Translations under genes and position numbers: made by a program
In this document: piece after piece, positions 50,879 to 60,855 of the stretch
How the letters are laid out: each line of letters opens with the position of its first letter
Numbering within the stretch: position 1 is the first letter of the stretch
NCBI GenBank assembly: GCA_030372985.1
Contig: JAUCQB010000258.1
Coordinates: 1 to 64,000 of the forward strand
From: Phycisphaerae bacterium
GTDB taxonomy: Bacteria; Planctomycetota; Phycisphaerae; UBA1845; PWPN01
Direction: 5' to 3'
DNA length: 64,000 nucleotides
Notes under the pieces: generated by a model
The model's input: only the letters and a program-made list of their open reading frames with translations
Told to the model about the DNA's origin: nothing
Database searches by the model: none

Positions 50879-52168
50879 ATGTTTCGCCGCAAGCGTCCTG
50901 CATCGCCTGGCAAGCTCTCGGTCAACGTCTCGCTGCAACAGCGATGGTGGCAGACCGCGCTGCTTGCGGCCGCGCTTGCGACCGGCCTGTACGTGTATCT
51001 CGCTCCGAATGGCCCGAAGCTGGGGCAGCATGCACTGACCCTGTTTGTCGCTCTCTACCTGGCCGTGTGGTTCTGCAATCCAGCGAGCTTTTTCCGGCGG
51101 ATGTCGTGGGTCGCCCTCTCGCTGGTCGGCGGTGTGGTGTTCGTCTACTTCCTGCACCACAAGGGCTGTTTTGGGCCTGAGGCATCGGAAACCTTCGTCA
51201 TCTCGAACGCTGCGTGGCTGGCGGCGGTCTTCAGCGGGGCGGCGGTCCTCTTTGTGGTCATGGAGTATCTGCAGCACCGCAGCCCACCCGATGCCGATGT
51301 GGTAGGGGATGAGATTCCCAAGCGGGAGTCTGTTTCTCTGGGCTTCCGTCGGCGTCGGGATGATGAACTGCCCCCATTCCCACCGCCGGCTCCGTTCAAA
51401 CGCAACAAGCGCGTTCCCGACCAGGACACGTTGAGGAAGATCCTGGAGCGTTACGCTGCGATGCCGGCGCCTTCGGGGGCGCCCAAGGTGGTTGTGCGGA
51501 TGCTCCGGTCGGAGGGGGATCGGCTGATGGATCGGTTGGATGCTGCTCTGGCCCGTGCCGACTCGCTCGCCCAGGCCGGTGACGCCGGGGGGAAGGCAGC
51601 GGCGGCGGCCGCTCGAGATCAACTGGCCATCGAACCACTGCAGGAGTTCCTGTCCGCGGAGGCTGATCGTCGCGGCTGCAAGACGCGCGAGGATGCGACC
51701 GCCTATGTGGCCATTTGCCGCGAAATGGCCGGTGTTGCGGAAATACGCGGCGATTGGGCCGCGGCCCGACGAGGTCTCGATGAGGTCATCCGGCTGGTGC
51801 CGGAGGACGTGGACGCCTTTTGCCGCCTCGGGCGTGCCTGCCTGTTGCTCAACAAGCTGCCCGATGCCGAGGAGGCGTATCAGAGAGTCCTGGTGTTATC
51901 CTCGGAGGATGAGTGGCGAGCGATGGCCTTCACCAACATGGGTACCGTCCAGCTTCTGTCGGGCTCACTGGAAGAGGCCGAGCGTGTCTTTGATCGGGCA
52001 GTGGAGATCGACGAGCGCATCGGGGATGTGCAGGGCATGGCGGCCAACTACGCCAACCTGGGCAATGTCTGCCGCCAGCGAGGCAAGCTCGGCAAGGCGG
52101 AGAAGATGTTCAATGCCGCTCTGGAGATCGACGAGAGCCAGGAGCTCTCGCTATCGGCGTGCTGCTGA
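50879..52168 (+). CDS. Membrane TPR protein
   Basis: A 429-residue protein with four hydrophobic helices in the first 140 residues and a Lys/Arg/Pro linker near 160-190. A set of tetratricopeptide repeats begins near 265 (AYVAICREMAGVAEIRGDW; AFCRLGRACLLLNKLPDAEE; AFTNMGTVQLLSGSLEEAE; NYANLGNVCRQRGKLGKAE). The last repeat stops abruptly at ALEIDES and then SLSACC, so the C-terminus may be truncated by a frameshift, but no continuation is convincing. It starts 51 bp after the ABC permease and may be co-transcribed. Confidence 0.75.
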   Translation: MFRRKRPASPGKLSVNVSLQQRWWQTALLAAALATGLYVYLAPNGPKLGQHALTLFVALYLAVWFCNPASFFRRMSWVALSLVGGVVFVYFLHHKGCFGPEASETFVISNAAWLAAVFSGAAVLFVVMEYLQHRSPPDADVVGDEIPKRESVSLGFRRRRDDELPPFPPPAPFKRNKRVPDQDTLRKILERYAAMPAPSGAPKVVVRMLRSEGDRLMDRLDAALARADSLAQAGDAGGKAAAAAARDQLAIEPLQEFLSAEADRRGCKTREDATAYVAICREMAGVAEIRGDWAAARRGLDEVIRLVPEDVDAFCRLGRACLLLNKLPDAEEAYQRVLVLSSEDEWRAMAFTNMGTVQLLSGSLEEAERVFDRAVEIDERIGDVQGMAANYANLGNVCRQRGKLGKAEKMFNAALEIDESQELSLSACC

Positions 52169-52926
52169 GCGAATACAATGCACGCTTGTGTGTGGCAGCC
52201 GACCTGGGTCTCGGCCGCCAATTTCATGTCGGCAATGTTGACCCCAGCGCTGCGCGGCGCAACGCGGGGGAATGATCAAGGCAGAATCAAGAATAATACA
52301 TACTTTGTGCTCGCCCATGAACCTCACCGCCGACGGGCTTTGGAGGCACCGGCGAACCGGCGCCGACCACCTCGCCGCGAGCTTTGCCGACCAGCCAATG
52401 GATGTCTGACTTGCTGCGTTTGTAGACCGTTTCGAATAGGCGAAAACACCTGTGTTGTGTGAGACTTCAGTGCCTGAACCGGCGATCGTAGAATACCCAG
52501 CCTGTGATAAGAATGAAGTCTTACTAGATTGTCCGAACAAATGCGGAGGAAATGCCAGGCTATCTATTGACAACCATAGGGGCATTGGCTTAGTCTCTGG
52601 GTTTGGAGGCGCGAGGCGGAAAAGCAGCAACTCTTCGCACCTTCCGTGAAGGAATTCCAGGGAATCCTTGAGAGAGACGGGCTCCGGCCGGGTGAAAACC
52701 AGGCCAAGGCCACGTGCCCGGCGCGTTGACCGGCGGGAAGTGTCTTGCAGGCACGATCCACGAACTTTGGGGCCGGCAAACGACGCACAGGCCCGGACAA
52801 CGGATGCGAATGCACGCCTGGAACAACAAGTGGCGTGCCGAGGAGATGCCAGTAAGGCCAGCCGTGTGGGCGGCCGGCAAACGGGAACTCAAAGATCGAT
52901 GATGTAACCAAAGGAGGCTGGAAGAG
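52169..52926. other. 758-bp gap before the PEP-CTERM gene
   Basis: Composition shifts to lower GC for the first 450 bp. No coding frame with family features was found on either strand. The last stretch before 52927 contains GGCCGGCAAACG twice (near 52780 and 52880), a short direct repeat. Confidence 0.4.
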
Positions 52927-53757
52927 ATGAAAATAGTAGCTGCTATTCTGTTGTGCCTTATGGTAACGCTGTCAACGCCCCCTGCGCTGCAGGCCGGCGA
53001 CCCCGCCAGCTACGGTGTCTGGTTTGACCGGGACACGGTGGACCCGTGGCAGGCCACTTACTGGGGTGCAGTCGACGGCGGGACCTACAATACGGCGGGG
53101 ATCTACGATGTCGAAATCACCTACCATGCAACCAGCGCGACGACCGCCACCATGTTCGCCACCATCAACGGCATTCAGCAGGGCTTCTGGACCGACGGGT
53201 GGAAGAACGAGCAGCCGGACTTCTACCCGGCGGGCCTGAGCTTCACGTCGAGTTCTTTGGACTCAATGAAGATCTTCTACAGTCAATGGTCTGCGTCATA
53301 TACCGGCACGGCTCACGTAAGCGACTTTACGTTGAACGGAGCATCGTACGCCAGCTTTGACTTCGAATACGACGGGGGTGCTGGAGACTTCTGGGTGTCT
53401 TCCGGCGGTTTCAGCGATATCTGGGATTTGACGGCAGGCGACCTGGTGATGTCGTACACCATCGACTTCAGCGGTCTGAATCATGTGGATCCCCCTGAAT
53501 ACGAAGGTTGGGGAAGGGTGTTCGAAATCGGCCTGATGCCTTCGGCAAACGCATACACGCTGAATCCCGCCGAGTCCGGCTGGATGGGCAACTGCTGGAT
53601 CAGCTCAGCGGCTTCCCCAGGGACGCAGGGTCTGAACGACAAGTTTGACCTTCAGAATGCCGGCGGCAGCGACGAGTGGGACTATGACGTTCCCGAACCT
53701 GCCACGCTGTCGTTATTGGCGCTGGGCGGCCTGTTCCTGCGTCGTCGCAGAGCGTAA
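52927..53757 (+). CDS. PEP-CTERM sorting-domain protein
   Basis: A 276-residue exported protein. The signal peptide is residues 1-23 (ending ALQAG); the body is beta-rich with Trp, Tyr, Gly and Asp and no family I can name. The C-terminus is a PEP-CTERM signal: VPEPATLSLLALGG, then hydrophobic residues and RRRRA. PEP-CTERM proteins are processed by an exosortase and attached to or released from the surface with exopolysaccharide. No exosortase gene is in the window. AAAGGAGG lies before the ATG. Confidence 0.88.
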   Translation: MKIVAAILLCLMVTLSTPPALQAGDPASYGVWFDRDTVDPWQATYWGAVDGGTYNTAGIYDVEITYHATSATTATMFATINGIQQGFWTDGWKNEQPDFYPAGLSFTSSSLDSMKIFYSQWSASYTGTAHVSDFTLNGASYASFDFEYDGGAGDFWVSSGGFSDIWDLTAGDLVMSYTIDFSGLNHVDPPEYEGWGRVFEIGLMPSANAYTLNPAESGWMGNCWISSAASPGTQGLNDKFDLQNAGGSDEWDYDVPEPATLSLLALGGLFLRRRRA

Positions 53758-54022
53758 GCACGCACTCCTCCAGTCCGCCCGCCGGGTCGTGGAAACGCGC
53801 CTGGCTGGCCTGATTGCGGCGTGCGCGGCCAGGTTGCTGACATGCCCTCTGAGGTCGGTGGGGGAGAACGGCTCCTCTGAACCATGACGTATGTAGTCTT
53901 CGCGAACGACTGCGCGGCGCTGCATCCCTGTGAGCCCAGACCAGGTATTGCAAGGCGGAAACGCGGCTTGCCGCAGCGAGGGCAGATGCGCTGAACGAGC
54001 ACTTCCGCCCGGGTGTCGCACG

Positions 54023-55669
54023 TCACATGGAAGCGGGCTGGGAGGCTGGTGGCATGAGCTTGCCCGGCAGTCGGCGGACCATGACCTCGGCCACGGTGAG
54101 CTTCTGTTTCCCCCGCACCGCCGCGATGCGGAAATCGGCCCCGTTGGTCCGGTTGCAGAACCGCACATCGGGCAAATGCACGGAAATCATTCGCCAGGCG
54201 CCGGTCTTGCCGAGCGGAATATCGCGCGTCGGCCGGAATGCGCCGTCGAACACGCCCGCTGCCGGGTCTCCGTTGTCATAGTCGACGCGAATCGCATCGC
54301 AGTCGTTTGCATCATCACGGAGCACGACATTCAATTCGGCCACCGAGTCAATCTGGTCAAACATGAAGGAATCATCGACGTCGAAGTAGAGAAAACGCGG
54401 AACACCCGAATCCGGTCCGGGGACGGTGGTTACACAGCGCCGGCCGTCGAGGGTCGCGATTTCCCAGTGCCCGTCGCCGCCGCTGGGCCGGAGCGTCAGA
54501 CCGCCCGTGCTTTGCGCCGACCATTTGACCATCTCCGCATTGACGTACGGGCCTTCGGGGAGCACACGCGTGCCGCCGCGGAACAACCGGGCATACCGCG
54601 CGGTCATTTCAAGGTACCTGACGCCCCAGTCCCGCGAGCGTGCGACGTCGGTGCCCTCGTGCCATTCGTTCCATGTCTCGACGTGGACGATCCAGGGGCG
54701 TCGTGAAGGCTGCATTCGCAGGAGTCGCTCCCATTGTTCCCGATAGAACGCCCCGCCGCGACGGGGGACGACCAGTGCCTGACGGCCGGGAACCGCCGAA
54801 TGGTCGTATCCGGGGCCCAGGCCGGCCGCGACGTCGCCCAGCGTCAGGCCGAGGGCCCCGCCCCAGCGGTACCAGGCATCAGCTCGCCCGGGCCAGTCCA
54901 CGTGGCGAACGAGAAAGAAGTCGGTGGCAAAATCCCTTCGAAACCGCTGGCGAGCGTCGTCGAACAGGCGGTCGTCGGTTTTCTCGGCAAATCCCGCGGC
55001 ATACAGGAAAATGATCGGCCGCCCGTCGATGCGGGCCCACTTCCGGGGCGGGATCATGCTGAAGAAATCACGGATCGTGGCATAGAACCATTCACGGCCC
55101 TCGGGCGTGGTCAGGTCGATGCGGACGTTCCGCCGGCCGTCGGGCAGAACGTTCACTTGCAGCGTGCTGGTGTCGTAGAAAAGCCCGATTGGCGGCGGAA
55201 GGGGAACGGTTGAGTCCTCGTTGTGCTCGGCTTGCATGCGATCGTGCGCCTGTACCAGCGGGGGCAGGCCGGCAAAGCTCCATCCGTCGTACTGTCCGGG
55301 AACTCCCCAGAACACGGGCATGAAGAAGTCCAGGCCGGCCTCGGCCATGTCGCGAAGCTGTGAGTAGTGCCAGTCGGGTGATTTGTAGCTCAGATCGGCC
55401 ATGGCCGATTCGGGCGGGTGCGTGGTCAGAGCGTCCGAACCATCCGGATTGCGGAGGTGGGCTCCGGTGTAGACGTCGTACCAGTAGAAGTACGTCGTGC
55501 CGACGATCGGCTGGCCGCTCTTGAACGTCGGCGCCTTCGCATGGGCGGTGTCCTTGAGCTTGAAGTGGCTGCCGGGCGGCGGCCTGTCGAGCGGAGAGCC
55601 CGCTGATGCTCGTTCGCCTGAACATGCGGCCATGACGGCAAGAAGTCCGAGGACCACCCGCGGATGCAT
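54023..55669 (-). CDS. Lipoprotein, glycosidase-like (DUF5010/GH99-like)
   Basis: A 548-residue predicted lipoprotein (LLAVMAACSGE at the N-terminus). The segment GTTYFYWYDVYTGAHLRNPD, with LDFFMPVFWGVPGQYDG, WARIDGRPIIFLY and WIVHVETWNEWHEGTD, fits TIM-barrel proteins with DUF5010 or GH99-type domains, which act on mannan-like glycans. The C-terminal 140 residues (FLYFDVDDSFMFD; DYDNGDPAAGVFDGAF) look like a carbohydrate-binding beta-sandwich. ATG at 55669 is chosen as the signal peptide begins there. It ends near the PEP-CTERM gene, convergent with it. Confidence 0.7.
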   Translation of the reverse strand: MHPRVVLGLLAVMAACSGERASAGSPLDRPPPGSHFKLKDTAHAKAPTFKSGQPIVGTTYFYWYDVYTGAHLRNPDGSDALTTHPPESAMADLSYKSPDWHYSQLRDMAEAGLDFFMPVFWGVPGQYDGWSFAGLPPLVQAHDRMQAEHNEDSTVPLPPPIGLFYDTSTLQVNVLPDGRRNVRIDLTTPEGREWFYATIRDFFSMIPPRKWARIDGRPIIFLYAAGFAEKTDDRLFDDARQRFRRDFATDFFLVRHVDWPGRADAWYRWGGALGLTLGDVAAGLGPGYDHSAVPGRQALVVPRRGGAFYREQWERLLRMQPSRRPWIVHVETWNEWHEGTDVARSRDWGVRYLEMTARYARLFRGGTRVLPEGPYVNAEMVKWSAQSTGGLTLRPSGGDGHWEIATLDGRRCVTTVPGPDSGVPRFLYFDVDDSFMFDQIDSVAELNVVLRDDANDCDAIRVDYDNGDPAAGVFDGAFRPTRDIPLGKTGAWRMISVHLPDVRFCNRTNGADFRIAAVRGKQKLTVAEVMVRRLPGKLMPPASQPASM

Positions 55670-55680
55670 CGAGAGCCTCC

Positions 55681-56277
55681 CTACCTGGTTCTTGATTCCG
55701 CCAGCAGCATCATCACCTCGCCACGGGTGCGAGCATCGGACTTGCAGAGGCCGCGAAGAGCCGAGGTGACCATGAGCGTGCCGGGTTTCTTCACGCCGCG
55801 GCAGGTCATACACAGGTGAGTGGCCTTGAGAATGACCGCGACGCCCTTAGCGTGCAGCTCCTCCATCAGAAGATCGGCGATCTGGCTGGTCATGCGCTCC
55901 TGAACCTGCGGCCGGCGGGCATAGGCCTCAACCACGCGAGCGAGTTTCGAGAGCCCCACGATCCGGCCGTCCGGCAGATAGGCGATGTGGGCATCGCCGG
56001 CGAACGGCAGCAGGTGGTGCTCGCACATCGAGTGGAACGGGATATCGCGCAACACCACGAGTTCATCGTACTGTTCGGTGAAGAAGGTCCTCAGGTACTG
56101 GCGCGGGCTTTCATGCAGTCCGCTGAAGACTTCAGCATACATTCGTGCGACGCGCAGGGGCGTTTGCTTGAGACCCTCGCGGTCGGGGTTTTCTCCGACC
56201 GCCAGCAGGATCTCCCGCACGGCCGCCGCGATGCGATCGAGATCCACCGGTTCCTGCGGAGTGTCGGATTCAGGCAC
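55681..56277 (-). CDS. folE: GTP cyclohydrolase I (FolE)
   Basis: Converts GTP to dihydroneopterin triphosphate, the first step of folate and a precursor of queuosine. The 198-residue length is typical. The zinc site is SMCEHHLLPF with the later CMTCRGV, and the pterin-binding GLSKLARVVEAYARRPQVQE is intact. GTG at 56277 is chosen because GGAGG lies five bases before it; an ATG ten codons earlier has none. It follows a lipoprotein gene by 26 bp. It could also feed the queC-like enzyme at 6838, but the two are far apart. Confidence 0.96.
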   Translation of the reverse strand: MPESDTPQEPVDLDRIAAAVREILLAVGENPDREGLKQTPLRVARMYAEVFSGLHESPRQYLRTFFTEQYDELVVLRDIPFHSMCEHHLLPFAGDAHIAYLPDGRIVGLSKLARVVEAYARRPQVQERMTSQIADLLMEELHAKGVAVILKATHLCMTCRGVKKPGTLMVTSALRGLCKSDARTRGEVMMLLAESRTR

Positions 56278-56303
56278 AGTATCCTCCCGCCTTCGGGTCC
56301 ACT

Positions 56304-56903
56304 TCATTCCGTGGGCGAAGTGGCCGGTCGGCAAGCCTCCTCGATGGCTGACAGAATCTCCTGTTCGAGTTCGCGGTCGCGCTTGCCGGAAACCCACTCT
56401 TCACGGTTGTCCGAGGAGGCCGCCCCCAGGCGATCGATCGGGGTGTCGGTCGGGCGGTCATCACCGCGCTGCGAGCTGAACGCCGCGCGTTCGGACGTCT
56501 CGAGACGTTGCGTCTGGACCACGCACCGCAACAGGACGTCGGGGCCCTGCTGGTTCAGGCGCAGCTCGGCCAGATATCGATGCCGCCCTCTGACGCCGGC
56601 AAGAAGGTCTTGCACTCGCTCGGGTTGAGCGGTCGCGGTCATTTCCTGTGGCTGGGCCACGATCAGGCCGGGGCCGGAGGCAGGAGAGTCGATCCTGAAG
56701 TGCTGCCGGAAGATGCGCTCGGCAACCGGTTGCACGGTGGCCACGTCGGCCCCGACAATCCGCCGGCCTGCGGCGCCACCGCTCCGACCGACGCTGGTCG
56801 GAGACCGCTCGGTCGAGCTGGAGCAGCCTGCGAGCAGCATGGCAGTCATGGTTGCAGTGATCACCTGCCCCATTCCGATCGAGATCGCTCTTGGTAGATG
56901 CAT
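56304..56903 (-). CDS. Small lipoprotein, unknown function
   Basis: A 199-residue protein with a lipoprotein leader (TAMLLAGCSSST, lipobox near residue 24). The mature part is polar with segments AERIFRQHFRIDSPA and ELRLNQQGPDVLLRCVVQTQRL; no family is recognised. ATG at 56903 is used, since the upstream in-frame region lacks a signal. It is directly upstream of folE on the same strand. Confidence 0.65.
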   Translation of the reverse strand: MHLPRAISIGMGQVITATMTAMLLAGCSSSTERSPTSVGRSGGAAGRRIVGADVATVQPVAERIFRQHFRIDSPASGPGLIVAQPQEMTATAQPERVQDLLAGVRGRHRYLAELRLNQQGPDVLLRCVVQTQRLETSERAAFSSQRGDDRPTDTPIDRLGAASSDNREEWVSGKRDRELEQEILSAIEEACRPATSPTE

Positions 56904-57039
56904 GGACCGAACTCCATGGAGATTCTGATATTCCGATGAACACGCGGCAATCGAGACCAGAGCATTATGCGATTGTTGGCGGAGCAGTTCAAGAAAAGGG
57001 GGCCGGCGGCAGCACCATGGCGAATTCACAGTGACCATC

Positions 57040-57045
57040 TATAAT
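57040..57045 (+). promoter_or_regulatory. Candidate -10 box of a leaderless gene
   Basis: A perfect TATAAT ends nine bases before the ATG at 57054, and no Shine-Dalgarno precedes that ATG. The spacing fits transcription starting at or next to the start codon. Confidence 0.35.
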
Positions 57046-57053
57046 TGGGCGAT

Positions 57054-57353
57054 ATGGCGAGGACTCTTACCGCCGTCTTCATGAACCTGACGGTGGCAGG
57101 CAGCGGTCTGATCCTGCTGGGACGGGCGTGGCTGGGCTTTGCGCTGGCCGTCTGGTTCTGCCTGGCCACGGTCGTTGCCGTTTGCGGGAGGTATATCGCC
57201 CCGGTCATGATGCCCTGGGGGCTGACGGCTGGGTCGGCGGCCCTTGCCCTGACGGCCTGGGTGGTGGCGCAGGGGTTGCTGGTTTCCCGGGTCCGGTGCC
57301 TGAGAGGCCGGTTGCCGTCCGCGCTCTTTCCGGTCGAGGAAACCGAGGCGTAG
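57054..57353 (+). CDS. Small membrane protein
   Basis: About 99 residues with three hydrophobic helices (MNLTVAGSGLILLGRAW; FALAVWFCLATVVAVCG; LTAGSAALALTAWVVAQG), then a short basic/acidic tail. No family is recognised. An in-frame TTG three codons earlier is possible. It diverges from the lipoprotein/folE pair. Confidence 0.55.
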   Translation: MARTLTAVFMNLTVAGSGLILLGRAWLGFALAVWFCLATVVAVCGRYIAPVMMPWGLTAGSAALALTAWVVAQGLLVSRVRCLRGRLPSALFPVEETEA

Positions 57354-57946
57354 GCCGGTTTGTGGCGGGAAGCGGGCCGGCCGGCAATTGTGAATAGCTG
57401 TCGGCCGCCGCCGCCGCAGGCGCGGTCTGGTGCCGATAATAAGTCACGATTCAGCGGCAGGGTGTCCCGTTCGGCGCCGGGATGAGTCGTTTGGCTTTCC
57501 AGGCCACAGGTGTGGATAAGCGGTGGGTATGCCGGGGCAGATGTATGGTCCCATGATGCACCGCCGACACTCTCCAGCGGTCGGATCACCCGGCCTTTTT
57601 CGGGCTTGCGGCACGCCAGGCGACCCTGGGGCGAAAAGCCACAACCGCCGTTGGAAGCTGGCCGATATGAAGCTGACGGCGTTTGCGGGGGTACGTGCGG
57701 TTGCTTGAAGGGGCTTGCGGACGGTGCTAGAATGCGGTGCGTCCCAGAACAACCGCCCCCGGGGTGCGTTCTCCGTTGGCAATGGCTCAGCATGTAGCGA
57801 GCGCCCGACAGGGGCAGAGAATCTGTTTCTTCGTCCGCGGATACGGTTTACAGTGGGTGTGCAACCCTGTTTCACGTGAATCTCCGGACGGGACGCCGAC
57901 AGGAGCTGTGCTGCGGATTTAGGCACTGTGCTGCCAGGAGCAAGGA
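57354..57946. other. 593-bp gap upstream of clpC
   Basis: No gene recognised on either strand. It carries the clpC promoter and one perfect DnaA-box 9-mer (TGTGGATAA at 57511-57519). Confidence 0.5.
57705..57733 (+). promoter_or_regulatory. clpC promoter candidate
   Basis: TTGAAG at 57705-57710, exactly 17 bp, TAGAAT at 57728-57733. A transcript from here would have a leader of about 205 nt before the clpC ATG. Confidence 0.65.
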
Positions 57947-60460
<2,514 letters not shown>

Positions 60461-60610
60461 CCGGCGGGGCATGGTTCGATTGGACAGTACAGGGAAACAC
60501 CCAGGGAACGGCCGACCCCGCGCCGGGGCGGCCGTTCTCGTAGGCGGATGCCGAAGAGAAAAACGCGTCTGATTTGAGCGGCAAGCATGCCTTGGCGGAC
60601 CAATCAGCCC

Positions 60611-60647
60611 CAGATCTGAGATTCGCAGATTTCAAATCCCAAATCGG
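60611..60647. repeat. Degenerate 7-mer tandem repeat (CAGATTT type)
   Basis: Five units such as AGATTCG, CAGATTT, CAAATCC and CAAATCG in the 395-bp gap between clpC and the next gene (60461-60855). The reverse complement resembles the array at 6691-6739. Confidence 0.55.
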
Positions 60648-60855
60648 TCCGCCAGCGCGGACGCTGCCGCATGCATGCCTTGAAGGCTGGCTTGCTTTGT
60701 TCTCCCAGTCGCTTGATTCTCTTGTTGCTTCGGTTACAATGTCATGGACGGGTGTCAGAAAGCAGCCGGCGTGGTGGCCCGTCGGCTGTCGGCAGTCTGA
60801 CGGGTGTGGCCTGCACTTCAATTCTACATTCGGCATCGCCGGAGAGGAGCAGGAC

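Noticed and set aside
52115-52270. Frameshift that would extend the TPR protein
   Set aside because: The other two frames give no further TPR pattern before their stops, so a simple frameshift cannot be supported.
52560-52920. Possible riboswitch before the PEP-CTERM gene
   Set aside because: I compared it by eye with cobalamin and cyclic-di-GMP consensus features. Isolated G/C-rich words look similar, but the conserved cores do not line up.
57511-57519. Perfect DnaA box as a sign of a replication origin
   Set aside because: Only one box was seen, with no dnaA, dnaN or AT-rich unwinding region nearby; one match in 64 kb is near chance.
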